From Pontibacterium sinense (lineage in GTDB: Bacteria; Pseudomonadota; Gammaproteobacteria; Pseudomonadales; Balneatricaceae): a stretch of 64,000 nucleotides of DNA. The stretch's first letter is position 1; the number at the start of each line of letters is the position of its first letter. A model generated the notes under the pieces. That model saw only the letters and a program-made list of their open reading frames with translations. It made no database searches and was not told where the DNA came from. The DNA lies in assembly GCF_015209595.1 (NCBI RefSeq), contig NZ_JADEYS010000016.1:1-64000 (forward strand), read 5' to 3'. Of the stretch, positions 51,473 through 60,306 are shown one piece after another. The position numbers were made by a program, and so were the translations under genes.

Positions 51473-54043
51473 ATGTCATTGCGAGATCGTCTCGTATCAT
51501 TCTCAATGGATAAACCCAAGCAGGTATTTTATCTGGTGCTGGCACTGGTGGTGCTGGCAGGGTTACAGATCCCTTCCATTCAGGTTGATACCGACCCGGA
51601 AAACATGTTGCCCCATGATCAGGTGGATCGTGCATATCACGACGAAGTGAAAGCGCGTTTTGCTCTGCACGATATGATCGTTGTCGGTGTGGTAAACGAA
51701 ACGAATGCCAATGGGGTATACAACAGCCAGACGCTGACTGATCTGCATTCATTGTCATCTGAGATTCAGAAGATGGATGGTGTGGTGCGTCAGGACCTGA
51801 TGGCACTGGATACCGTAGACAACATCTCTCAGGAAGGACCAGGTAGCATCCGTTTCGAATGGATGATGAAAATGGCTCCGCAAACGGATGCCCAGGTAAC
51901 CCGTATTCAAGAGGCTGTAGCCCGGTTGCCGTTGTTACAGAACACCTTGGTGGCGGAGGATGGCAAAGCTGCGGCGATCTATATACCGATCGAATCGAAA
52001 TCAGAAAGCTACCGGCTCTCGCAAGAGATTCAGACGGTCATTGATACGCTGGATAGCCAGAATCAATACTATATGGCCGGTTTGCCCGTGGCTGAAGATA
52101 CCTTTGGAGTGGAGATGTTCATCCAGATGGCGATCTCTGCGCCACTGGCGGGCTTGATGATCTTTATCCTGATGTGGGTGTTTTTCCGCTCGTTCCTGCT
52201 GATCACCGCACCGATGATTGTGGCGATGGCGACGGTGATAATCACGATGGGCCTGCTGATCGGGCAGGGTTACACCGTGCATATCATGAGTTCGATGATC
52301 CCGATATTTTTAATGCCCATTGCGGTGGTGGATTCGGTACATATCCTGTCCGAGTTTGCTGATCGCTACCGTCCTGGCGAAAATCCACGCAAAGCGTTGG
52401 CGGAGGTGTTGAGTCATCTGTTTACGCCGATGTTGTATACCTCAGTGACGTCCGCCGTCGGCTTTGCATCGTTGGCATTTACGCCGATTCCTCCGGTACA
52501 GATCTTTGGTCTGCATGTGGCCGTGGGTATTCTTCTGGCCTTTATCCTGACGATTATTTTTGTACCGGCATACATTGTGAGTTTGTCTGAAAAACGTCTG
52601 GCCGCACTCAAAGATCACAACATCGAAGAAGACGACAACTCTGCGTTGGGTCGTTTGTTGGTGAAGGCGGGTCAGTTCTCTCTGGCACGAGCAAAGGGCC
52701 TGGTCATTGGCTTCATCGCGTTGGTGATGGTGTCGGCTTACGGTGTCAGTCAGATTCAGATTAACGATAACCCGATTCGCTGGTTCAAAGAGGATCACCG
52801 TTTGCGGGTTGCAGACACAGTGATGAACGCTCATTTTTCTGGCACCTATGAAGCCTATCTGGTGTTGGAAAAGCAGGACCTGTCCGAAGAACGTGCATCT
52901 CTTAAGCAGGCACTGACCGAAGCGGCTGTGGGTGATTCTGCCGTGGCAACGGCGTTGTCCGATATCCTGGCGCAGGCTGAAAACGAGCAATTTCAGACCT
53001 ATACCGATAACTTGATCAACGTGTTTGATGAAGCATCGTATAACCGGCCGGAGCAGGAAGCATTGTGGCTGAAACTCATGGCGGTGACCGAAGACGCTCA
53101 GCAAAGTGCCAAGTACTTTCTGACGCCGGAAGCGCTGGAGTATCTGGATAGCTTACAAGCACACCTGAATGCATCGGAGTTGATTGGTAAATCGAACGGT
53201 CTGCCGACGTTATTAAAGACGGTATATCGTGAGCTGAACGGCGGAGATGCCGAGCAATACACTTTGCCGGGTAATGCGTCAGCGGCAGCTCAAACGATTC
53301 TGAGCTATCAGTCCTCACACCGTCCCAACGACCTGTGGCATATGGTGACGCCAGATTACCGATCCAGTGTGCTCTGGTTGCAGCTGAAAAGCGGTGATAA
53401 TCAGGACATGAGCCAAGTGATTGAACTGGTTGATCGCTACGTTGCGGCCAATCCGTTGCCACAAGGTGTTGAGGCAAACTGGGCCGGTCTCACCTACATC
53501 AACGTGGTGTGGCAGGATCAGATGGTGAATGGGATGTTGAGCAGCTTGCTCAGTGCCTTTGCGATGGTGCTTCTGATGATGGTGTTCTTGTTCCGCTCGG
53601 TGAAAATTGGTCTGTTGTCCATGCTGCCGCTGACGGTAACGATCCTGTTCATCTATGGCCTGATTGGTCTGATCGGCAAGGATTACGATATGCCAATTGC
53701 GGTGCTGAGTGCGCTGACGTTGGGATTGTCCGTCGATTTCGCGATCCATTTCCTTGAGCGAACCCGCGCAATTTATCGTGAAACGGGCAAATGGCAGCTC
53801 ACTATTGAAGAGGTGTATAAAGGTCCGGCAAGGGCGATTAGCCGCAATGCGGTCGTTGTCGCCGTTGGCTTTACACCGCTCTTGTTTGCCCCGTTGGTCC
53901 CATACATCACGGTGGGATTCTTTTTAGCCACCATCATGGCGGTGTCTGCTGTCGTTACCGTCCTGCTGTTGCCTGCGGTGATGGATAGCATCCGAAACAA
54001 AAATGCTCTGTTTGGTATGAAGAAGGAGAAACAGAATGTCTGA
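51473..54043 (+). CDS. RND-superfamily MMPL-type exporter
   Basis: 856 residues from ATG 51473 with GAGG 13 bases upstream. Two MMPL halves, each one helix, a large periplasmic loop and five helices. Proton-relay-type segments: LMPIAVVDSVHILSEFADRY in half one and ALTLGLSVDFAIHFLERTRA in half two. COG1033-type, like HpnN or MmpL, proteins that move lipids and other hydrophobic molecules. It overlaps the LolA-like gene by 8 bp, then comes an outer-membrane barrel gene: an apparent three-layer export path. Divergent from a sulfide-type ArsR repressor. Confidence 0.9.
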   Translation: MSLRDRLVSFSMDKPKQVFYLVLALVVLAGLQIPSIQVDTDPENMLPHDQVDRAYHDEVKARFALHDMIVVGVVNETNANGVYNSQTLTDLHSLSSEIQKMDGVVRQDLMALDTVDNISQEGPGSIRFEWMMKMAPQTDAQVTRIQEAVARLPLLQNTLVAEDGKAAAIYIPIESKSESYRLSQEIQTVIDTLDSQNQYYMAGLPVAEDTFGVEMFIQMAISAPLAGLMIFILMWVFFRSFLLITAPMIVAMATVIITMGLLIGQGYTVHIMSSMIPIFLMPIAVVDSVHILSEFADRYRPGENPRKALAEVLSHLFTPMLYTSVTSAVGFASLAFTPIPPVQIFGLHVAVGILLAFILTIIFVPAYIVSLSEKRLAALKDHNIEEDDNSALGRLLVKAGQFSLARAKGLVIGFIALVMVSAYGVSQIQINDNPIRWFKEDHRLRVADTVMNAHFSGTYEAYLVLEKQDLSEERASLKQALTEAAVGDSAVATALSDILAQAENEQFQTYTDNLINVFDEASYNRPEQEALWLKLMAVTEDAQQSAKYFLTPEALEYLDSLQAHLNASELIGKSNGLPTLLKTVYRELNGGDAEQYTLPGNASAAAQTILSYQSSHRPNDLWHMVTPDYRSSVLWLQLKSGDNQDMSQVIELVDRYVAANPLPQGVEANWAGLTYINVVWQDQMVNGMLSSLLSAFAMVLLMMVFLFRSVKIGLLSMLPLTVTILFIYGLIGLIGKDYDMPIAVLSALTLGLSVDFAIHFLERTRAIYRETGKWQLTIEEVYKGPARAISRNAVVVAVGFTPLLFAPLVPYITVGFFLATIMAVSAVVTVLLLPAVMDSIRNKNALFGMKKEKQNV

Positions 54044-54851
54044 TCTGATTCGCTCCCTGTTTTTAACGGCCGCATTGGCCATAACACCTGTGGTGACGTC
54101 TGCTCAGGCTGCTGATATGACGGATGTAAACGAGATTGTGAGTCAGTCGAATCTCGCCGCCTATTACAAAGCAAACGACGGTCGGTCTGAGGCGCGGATG
54201 GTGATCACTGACGGGCAAGGGCGAAAGCAGACCCGTCAGTTTACGATTCTGCGGTATGACCGTGACGATGGCGGTGATCAGGACTTTCTTGTGGCCTTTA
54301 GCCGTCCGGCAGATGTTCGTAACACCGTATTTATGGTCGCGAAACATACCACGAGCGATGATGATCGCTGGCTCTACCTGCCCAGTCTGGACCTGGTCAA
54401 GCGGATCTCTGCGGGGGATAAGCGTACCAGCTTTGTCGGATCTCACTACTTCTATGAAGATGTCTCCGGGCGTAATATCAGTGAAGACGAGCATACGCTG
54501 GTGGATACCACGGATGAACATTATGTGGTGGATAACACACCTAAAGACCCAGCCAGCGTTGAGTTCAGCGAGTACCGTGTGTGGATCGATAAGGCCAACC
54601 TGCTACCTGTGAAAATAGAGTATAAGGACAGCGCCGAACGTCTTTATCGTCGGGTAGAGGTGCTGGAAGTTAAAGATGTTCAGGGGCACCCAACCGTGAC
54701 GAAATCCCGTGTCAGTGACCTGGTTTCCGGTGGTATGACAACGATGGAGTTCCGCTTCATCAAATACGATGTTGGCATGGATCGTTCCGTGTTTACTGAG
54801 CGTTCTTTGCGAAAACTACCACGGGAGTGGCTTAAGAGGCCTAAGTCATGA
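54036..54851 (+). CDS. LolA-like periplasmic protein (outer-membrane lipoprotein-sorting family)
   Basis: 271 residues, signal peptide LIRSLFLTAALAITPVVTSAQA. The mature protein carries the LolA/LppX-like half-barrel pattern: MVITDGQGRKQTRQFTILRY, LVAFSRPADVRNTVFMVAKH, DRWLYLPSLDLVKRISAGDK and EYRVWIDKANLLPVKIEYKD. Likely carries a hydrophobic molecule across the periplasm between the MMPL pump and the outer-membrane barrel. Overlaps its neighbours by 8 bp and 4 bp, so all three are translationally coupled. Confidence 0.88.
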   Translation: MSDLIRSLFLTAALAITPVVTSAQAADMTDVNEIVSQSNLAAYYKANDGRSEARMVITDGQGRKQTRQFTILRYDRDDGGDQDFLVAFSRPADVRNTVFMVAKHTTSDDDRWLYLPSLDLVKRISAGDKRTSFVGSHYFYEDVSGRNISEDEHTLVDTTDEHYVVDNTPKDPASVEFSEYRVWIDKANLLPVKIEYKDSAERLYRRVEVLEVKDVQGHPTVTKSRVSDLVSGGMTTMEFRFIKYDVGMDRSVFTERSLRKLPREWLKRPKS

Positions 54852-56137
54852 GTAGGATGTTGGTCCTTAAACATCTGCTTCCGTCCTTGTTCGCCATTAC
54901 GACCCTGTGTCAGCCGCTACTGGCTGCGGAAGAGTGGGGCGATGACAGCTGGGGCGAAGAGGAGGAAAGTACCCCATGGCATGGTTTTGTAGAGCTGTCT
55001 GCCGGAGCTCGATTAGACAGTGATCCGGTGTTGCCAGACGAAGATCTGACCTTGGCAGATATGCGGGCGCAGCTGGAGATCGCGGATTACATCGGTGGCA
55101 ACCGCTACAGCCTGAAGGCAGATCTTTATGCGGATGGGGTTGAGCATGGGCTGCACGGTGAGCTGCGTGAAGCACTGTTAGATATCAGCCCGGGCCAGAA
55201 CCTCGACCTGCGTATCGGACAGCAAATTCTGACGTGGGGGACAGGAGATCTGTTATTTATAAACGATATGTTTCCCAAAGATTGGGTCTCCTATTTTTCC
55301 GGTCGTGACGATCAGTATCTGAAAGCGCCGTCTGCCAGCGCCAAGCTCAGCTATTACAACGAAGCTGCGAATATAGATCTGGTATGGACACCGTTATTTA
55401 CCAGCGATCGTTTTATCGACGGAGAGCGCTTTTCGTACTTTGATGCGATGAGTGGGCAGCAAACGGCTCAGCATTTGGTGCCGCTTGATCCTGAAGAGAC
55501 TCCGGACAACGGTGAGCTGGCCTTACGATTACATGGTACACAGGCGGGCACTGAATGGGCACTGTATGCCTATCGTGGCTTCTGGAAGCAGCCTAACGCG
55601 ATGACAGCGGCGGGTGATGCTTACTTCAGCCGTTTGAACACGTATGGCGCTAGTGTACGGGGGAATCTGGGAGCAGGCATCGCGAATGCCGAGCTGGGGT
55701 GGTATGAAGGCGAGGATCATCGTGGTGATGATCCGCGGTTGCCGAATGATCAGCTGAGGCTGCTGGTGGGATACGAGCAGGAACTCGTGGCTAATCTGAC
55801 CGCCGCAACCCAGTACTATCTGGAGTGGATACAGGATTATTCAGCGCTAACACGTACTGATGGCAACTCTCGCTTTCGGCCAGATGAAAAGCGTCACGTG
55901 TGGACCTTACGCCTGACGTATCGGATGATGCAGGATAACCTGATTTTGTCTTGGTTTAACTATTGGTCGCCATCTGACGAGGATATGTTTTTGCGCCCGT
56001 CAGTCACCTATCGGTTTGACGACAGTACCTCGCTGGTAACAGGCGCAAATATCTTTGTGGGCGAAAAAGAACACACCTTCTTTGGGCAGTTTGAAGATGC
56101 CAGTAGTGTGTATGCGAGGCTGCGTTACAGCTTCTGA
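54848..56137 (+). CDS. Outer-membrane beta-barrel protein, DUF1302-like
   Basis: 429 residues with signal peptide (ending LLAAEEWG). An acidic linker, then alternating strand pattern through the protein (LDLRIGQQILTWGTGDLLFI, LVWTPLFTSDRFIDGERFSY, ATQYYLEWIQDYSALTRTDG), closing with the C-terminal signature VYARLRYSF. No TonB box or known enzyme motif. Third gene of the MMPL operon; probably the outer-membrane exit, or entry, point. Its stop lies 10 bp before the convergent GGDEF gene. Confidence 0.83.
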   Translation: MSRMLVLKHLLPSLFAITTLCQPLLAAEEWGDDSWGEEEESTPWHGFVELSAGARLDSDPVLPDEDLTLADMRAQLEIADYIGGNRYSLKADLYADGVEHGLHGELREALLDISPGQNLDLRIGQQILTWGTGDLLFINDMFPKDWVSYFSGRDDQYLKAPSASAKLSYYNEAANIDLVWTPLFTSDRFIDGERFSYFDAMSGQQTAQHLVPLDPEETPDNGELALRLHGTQAGTEWALYAYRGFWKQPNAMTAAGDAYFSRLNTYGASVRGNLGAGIANAELGWYEGEDHRGDDPRLPNDQLRLLVGYEQELVANLTAATQYYLEWIQDYSALTRTDGNSRFRPDEKRHVWTLRLTYRMMQDNLILSWFNYWSPSDEDMFLRPSVTYRFDDSTSLVTGANIFVGEKEHTFFGQFEDASSVYARLRYSF

Positions 56138-56146
56138 CCATATCGA

Positions 56147-57478
56147 TTATACGTAGTCTTTGCGCGTTCGACGGCGTTTGGGCGTCTCAGGTTTATAATG
56201 GGCTGCGACTGATTGGTTGCGGCCATTATTCTTCGCTTCATACAGAGACTTGTCGGCCTGCTTCATAACTTCCGAAGCATCTAAGTATTCGTCTGTTTTC
56301 TCACACACACCGATGCTGATGGTGACGTTTGTATGGTCTGACGTTTCCTTCTGTTTACGCATCTGGGCGCCCCGTTTCTCATCTTCAGGGCGCTGATCAC
56401 CACGAATATACAGTGGATAGTTGGCGATCAGTTCACGCAGCTGCTCAATGAAAGGCAGCGCTTGGGCTTCATCTTTTCCCGGAAAGACCAACGTGAACTC
56501 TTCACCACCGTAACGATAAGCTTTTCCACCACCGCTAACGGAAGCCAATTTAGCTGCCACCATACGCAGTACCTGATCCCCAATATCATGCCCGTAGGTA
56601 TCGTTGAATTTCTTGAAGTGATCGATATCGACCATTGCCAGCGTATAGCGCTTACCTAATGTTGCCAGTTTATCCTGCAAGGCCCGGCGCGCGGGTATTT
56701 CCGTGAGTTCGTCCAGATAGGCCATTTTATGACTGCTCTGCAAAACCGCGATCCCCATTGCAATCAGTGCTGCGGTGACCAGCAGCGTGGATACATTCGG
56801 CAGGTCAAACCAGATAAACATGAACAGACTGGCGACCAGCGAAATTAATACCCCCGCACTGCCATGGCCTCGCTGGGTGACAAAGTAGATCAGCGTCGTC
56901 AGCAGGGCCACACCATAGAACACAGCGGACATATTGCTTAGGAAGCGTTCGGCGAAGAACATTTCGAACATATTGGTCGGTAGGTTAGGAAGCTGAGTTG
57001 CCAGTGCGCCGTTGGACCACAGAAGTCCGAGTAAAAGGTATCCAATCAATACGCCGGCCAAACGTGTCAGCCCCAGGGGAGTGAACAAACCTCTTTCACT
57101 ATAGGTTGCAATAAACGTGATATTAATTGGTAGCAGGATGCTGAGTATGCTGAAAAGCACGTAGGCATTGGGTTGATCGAGGCTGACCTGCAATCCCAGT
57201 TGAATCATCAGATAGGCGCTAATCAGGTTCAGCGTTGCAAACAGAATCTGATTACGGTTAAAGCCATAGGCAAGCAGTGCAACAACTAAAGCCAGCGCAT
57301 AGGGGAGTTGGCCTAAGGATGTTTTGTTGGCGGCAGAAAGTTGAGACACCGGATCTATCAGTAGTACTACTGCGATAAATAGGATCGTTGCCGGAGCCAG
57401 TAGGTTGAGAAGACGAATGGCCAACCGAATTTCCTTATGTGATTCAAAGGTATTAGCGCTGATTATTGTAAACAACAT
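56147..57478 (-). CDS. Membrane diguanylate cyclase with multi-helix N-terminus
   Basis: 443 residues. Seven or eight membrane helices (residues 20-240), a sensor of unknown ligand, precede a GGDEF domain (YLDELTEIPARRALQDKLAT). Motifs are intact: DIDHFKKFNDTYGHDIGD and AYRYGGEEFTLVF. There is no RxxD I-site at the usual place (the residues there are SGGG), so product inhibition is not expected. A basic tail (KPETPKRRRTRKDYV) is present. Convergent with the outer-membrane barrel gene. Confidence 0.9.
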   Translation of the reverse strand: MLFTIISANTFESHKEIRLAIRLLNLLAPATILFIAVVLLIDPVSQLSAANKTSLGQLPYALALVVALLAYGFNRNQILFATLNLISAYLMIQLGLQVSLDQPNAYVLFSILSILLPINITFIATYSERGLFTPLGLTRLAGVLIGYLLLGLLWSNGALATQLPNLPTNMFEMFFAERFLSNMSAVFYGVALLTTLIYFVTQRGHGSAGVLISLVASLFMFIWFDLPNVSTLLVTAALIAMGIAVLQSSHKMAYLDELTEIPARRALQDKLATLGKRYTLAMVDIDHFKKFNDTYGHDIGDQVLRMVAAKLASVSGGGKAYRYGGEEFTLVFPGKDEAQALPFIEQLRELIANYPLYIRGDQRPEDEKRGAQMRKQKETSDHTNVTISIGVCEKTDEYLDASEVMKQADKSLYEAKNNGRNQSVAAHYKPETPKRRRTRKDYV

Positions 57479-57574
57479 CGGCCGTAATTACCTTTTCTGA
57501 ACGATAGATTTGATGAATTGGGCGGGAATTTTTCGAGAGAGAGGGAAAGGGGTGGTTGAACCATTAAGCGGAAT

Positions 57575-57600
57575 AAAAAACACCGCCCTAAAGGGCGGTG
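57575..57600 (-). terminator. Terminator of the doubled DUF2892 gene
   Basis: CACCGCCC...GGGCGGTG hairpin (57581-57600) followed on the minus strand by TTTTTT, 68 bp after the stop codon. Confidence 0.88.
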
Positions 57601-57667
57601 TAAAGCTCCGGATAGAGGAGTGTGTTGAAGCGTGCCCCGGCGTTAAATGAATCCGGGGCTGGATTAC

Positions 57668-58081
57668 TTAGCTTACCGTTGTCTGTTTGAAACCCACCAG
57701 ACGAGCGATCATGATTGCCGGGCACCAACCTGTTACAGAAGACTGAGCCAGACTCACACCCACAACGGCGGTAACGATCAGCAACTGACCGGTCATACCT
57801 GCGAATAGAACGGCGCCAACCGTTGCCATGACAATCAGACCTGCGATGATGTGCACGCCCTGATTGACCGTCATACCACCGGTGCTGCAAGACTCTGCTT
57901 TCAGGCCAACCATCTGGAAGATAGCAACTGCCGGGCACCATTTCGTAAATGCCGATTGAAAGAGGTTCAGGCCAACAAAACCTGTTAGGTAATACCAATA
58001 TTCATTGACGTATGTGCCCAGAGCCAGGCTGGCAATGATAACGGTACCCGCCATCAGGCGAAGTGCAGCATTGATAGTCAT
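57668..58081 (-). CDS. Two fused DUF2892 (YgaP-like transmembrane) domains
   Basis: 137 residues, two copies of the family in one protein. Copy 1 contains YLTGFVGLNLFQSAFTKWCP with VAIFQMVGLK; copy 2 contains LIVTAVVGVSLAQSSVTGWCP with IMIARLVGFK. Each has two membrane helices and the W-C-P-A motif. In Escherichia coli one such domain follows a rhodanese in YgaP, regulated by the ArsR protein YgaV. No rhodanese is fused here. The promoter carries TTATATTA/TAATATAA arms like the RND operator, so co-regulation with the ArsR at 50790 is suggested. Confidence 0.85.
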   Translation of the reverse strand: MTINAALRLMAGTVIIASLALGTYVNEYWYYLTGFVGLNLFQSAFTKWCPAVAIFQMVGLKAESCSTGGMTVNQGVHIIAGLIVMATVGAVLFAGMTGQLLIVTAVVGVSLAQSSVTGWCPAIMIARLVGFKQTTVS

Positions 58082-58129
58082 TGTGTAATCCCTGTTGAAT
58101 TCAGAACATAGAGTGAAATTAGAATTGTC

Positions 58130-58160
58130 TTATATTATATATTAATAATATCTAATATAA
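58130..58160. promoter_or_regulatory. AT-rich palindrome upstream of the DUF2892 gene
   Basis: TTATATTA (58130-58137) and TAATATAA (58153-58160) are exact inverses; the right half includes CTAATAT, the half-site seen at 51203, 51218 and 51403-51422. About 50-80 bp before the start codon. Confidence 0.5.
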
Positions 58161-58318
58161 AGTCGGTTTTTAGACCTGATTTTGTAGAAATAGCGTAGGT
58201 TCTATTCTGAAATGACATAACGGAAACGAACGGCTGAGCGGGATATGTAGATGGCGAGCGATCATACAAGAATAAGCTAAGCTTTCTTACATATTCTGAA
58301 ATTCTCTGGGAATCGCCT

Positions 58319-59263
58319 ATGTCCGGTATACAGCGAATTCTCGTTCAACTCAGCCCGGAAGATGATAATGCGTCATTAATGGCCAGGACCGGTCGACTTG
58401 CACAGTTGTCTGGCGCATCAGTTGAGCTATTTTGTTCTGTTTACAGTCGCGAGCTGCATCGGGACTACTTGTTTGATAAGAAAGCCGAGCTTCACGCAGA
58501 GCACGGTTATGTGAAAGGTGTTGAAGCAAAGCTGGAGGCGCTGTCCGCACCGCTTGAAGCACAGCAGATCAAAGTGGGCCTGGACGTCTATTGGGAACGT
58601 CATCTGGTCGAAGGCGTGATGCGTAAAATACAGCGTTTTGAGCCGGATCTGGTGATTGCGTCGATGACACATCACAACATAGTGACCGAACTCTTCTCCC
58701 CAGATGCTGAGCGGACGTTAATTCGTGAGTGTCCTGCACCGCTCTTGTTGGCGAGGAAACAAGGCTGGCCAGATCAGGTTGGTCTGGCAGCGAGTATAGA
58801 TCCGTTTCACCCTTGCCCGGAACCTGTTGCGTTGGATAATGCGGTGCTGGATATGGCGCAGCAGATGGCATTAATACTTGGAAGCCAGATGCGGGTGGTT
58901 CATAGCTTTCATGCATTGCCTCATTCGGCAATTTTTGATGAACATGTTGTGACCGATTACGAAGCGTTACAAAGCAAGGTGTTGCAAGAGCACCGTGAGC
59001 GTATCGATACAGTGTTGGAGCCTTATGGTTTAGGTATCGGCAGTCCGGAAGTGAGTATTTTGGAAGGCGAGGCACACAAGGTGTTGCCTGACTATGCTCA
59101 GAGGGTTCCGGTGTCACTGCTGGTGGTCGGGCATGTGGCGAAAGGGATGTTAGAGCGAATTCTAAGTGGCAGTACCGTGGAGCGGATGCTGGGTTCGTTA
59201 CCTTGTGACCTGTTGGTAGTTAAACCGCCGGGCTTTGTCTGCCCGACGGATTATGAAGAATAG
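58319..59263 (+). CDS. uspE: Tandem universal stress protein, UspE-like
   Basis: 314 residues, two Usp domains. Domain 1 begins MSGIQRILVQLSPEDDNASL and contains DLVIASMTHHNIVTELFSPD. Domain 2 ends VSLLVVGHVAKGMLERILSG, then STVERMLGSLPCDLLVVKP, the Gly-rich ATP-type loop of Usp proteins. The usual G-x2-G-x9-G-S/T nucleotide motif is only partly kept. Single gene; the role in stress survival is inferred from the family. Confidence 0.9.
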   Translation: MSGIQRILVQLSPEDDNASLMARTGRLAQLSGASVELFCSVYSRELHRDYLFDKKAELHAEHGYVKGVEAKLEALSAPLEAQQIKVGLDVYWERHLVEGVMRKIQRFEPDLVIASMTHHNIVTELFSPDAERTLIRECPAPLLLARKQGWPDQVGLAASIDPFHPCPEPVALDNAVLDMAQQMALILGSQMRVVHSFHALPHSAIFDEHVVTDYEALQSKVLQEHRERIDTVLEPYGLGIGSPEVSILEGEAHKVLPDYAQRVPVSLLVVGHVAKGMLERILSGSTVERMLGSLPCDLLVVKPPGFVCPTDYEE

Positions 59264-59275
59264 ACGACGGCTTGT

Positions 59276-60091
59276 TTACAGTTTGAACTCAGCCCAAAGA
59301 GGCGCGTGGTCGGACGGTTTTTCCATTCCCCGAATTTCGTAATCTACTCCGGCGTCGACACACTTCTCGAGTAACGTGTCGGTGACCAAAATACCATCAA
59401 TGCGCAGCCCGCGTTTTGGCTCACGATCAAAACCTTTCGAGCGGTAATCGAACCAGCTAAAAGTTTCATGATTGTCCGGGTAAAGATGGCGGAACGTATC
59501 GGTCAGACCCCAACCTTGCAATGTGCCGAGCCATTCACGCTCAATGGGTTGAAAGCTGGCTTTACCGGTCCGTAACCAACGTTTACGGTTGTTTTCACCG
59601 ATACCGATATCAATGTCTTGCGGAGAGATGTTCAGATCTCCCATCACGACAATCGGTTTTGTTGGATCACAGTTTTCCTCTAGGTGGACCTGAAGGTCTG
59701 CGTAAAACTTCTCTTTTGCTGGAAACTTGGTTTCATGATCAACGCTTTCACCTTGAGGGAAGTACCCGTTGAGAATGAGTACGCTGCCGCCGTTTCCATC
59801 ATTATATTCACCCATGATCATACGGCGCTGTGCATCTTCGGCGTCGCCGGAAAAGCCCTTTTGCAACGTCAGAGGCTTCTCTTTTGAGATCAGGCACACA
59901 CCGTAGTGTCCCTTTTGGCCGTGAAACTCAACGTGATAGCCCAGCGCTTCGACATCAGCAACCGGGAATTCTGGATCAGAAACCTTAGTTTCCTGAATGC
60001 CGATGACATCGGGCTGGTATTTTTCGATCACGGCTTTTAGCTGGTGCAGGCGGGCACGGAGGCCGTTTACGTTGAAGCAAATGAGTTTCAT
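59276..60091 (-). CDS. xthA: Exodeoxyribonuclease III
   Basis: 271 residues from ATG 60091; the upstream part of the frame is non-coding leader. Endonuclease/exonuclease/phosphatase fold: [38 protein letters not shown] with the catalytic Glu, [18 protein letters not shown] with Asp/Asn, and the end [15 protein letters not shown] with Asp-His. Cuts 5' to abasic sites and degrades 3' ends in base-excision repair. The GGAG site is 11-12 bases upstream, rather long. Confidence 0.93.
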   Translation of the reverse strand: MKLICFNVNGLRARLHQLKAVIEKYQPDVIGIQETKVSDPEFPVADVEALGYHVEFHGQKGHYGVCLISKEKPLTLQKGFSGDAEDAQRRMIMGEYNDGNGGSVLILNGYFPQGESVDHETKFPAKEKFYADLQVHLEENCDPTKPIVVMGDLNISPQDIDIGIGENNRKRWLRTGKASFQPIEREWLGTLQGWGLTDTFRHLYPDNHETFSWFDYRSKGFDREPKRGLRIDGILVTDTLLEKCVDAGVDYEIRGMEKPSDHAPLWAEFKL

Positions 60092-60306
60092 CTGAAGTAA
60101 ATCTCCGGGGTAAAAGATGCAACACAGTGTATCAAATGAAGTTTGTTGGTGAGTATTACCCACAAAAAAAGTTATGCTGTTTAAGTGGTTAGCGTGATGC
60201 TGATAGAAAGATGCAATCTTTCGGTTAGCGGTTTTCTATTGGTAGATTGTCCCGTCACACGCTAGAGTAACCCCCGCAACTTACATTGAGCAGAAGGAGC
60301 CGCATT

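Noticed and set aside
57588-57998. 136-codon minus-strand frame overlapping the DUF2892 gene
   Set aside because: Runs in another frame of the same DNA and through the terminator hairpin; the DUF2892 frame has clear repeats and family motifs.
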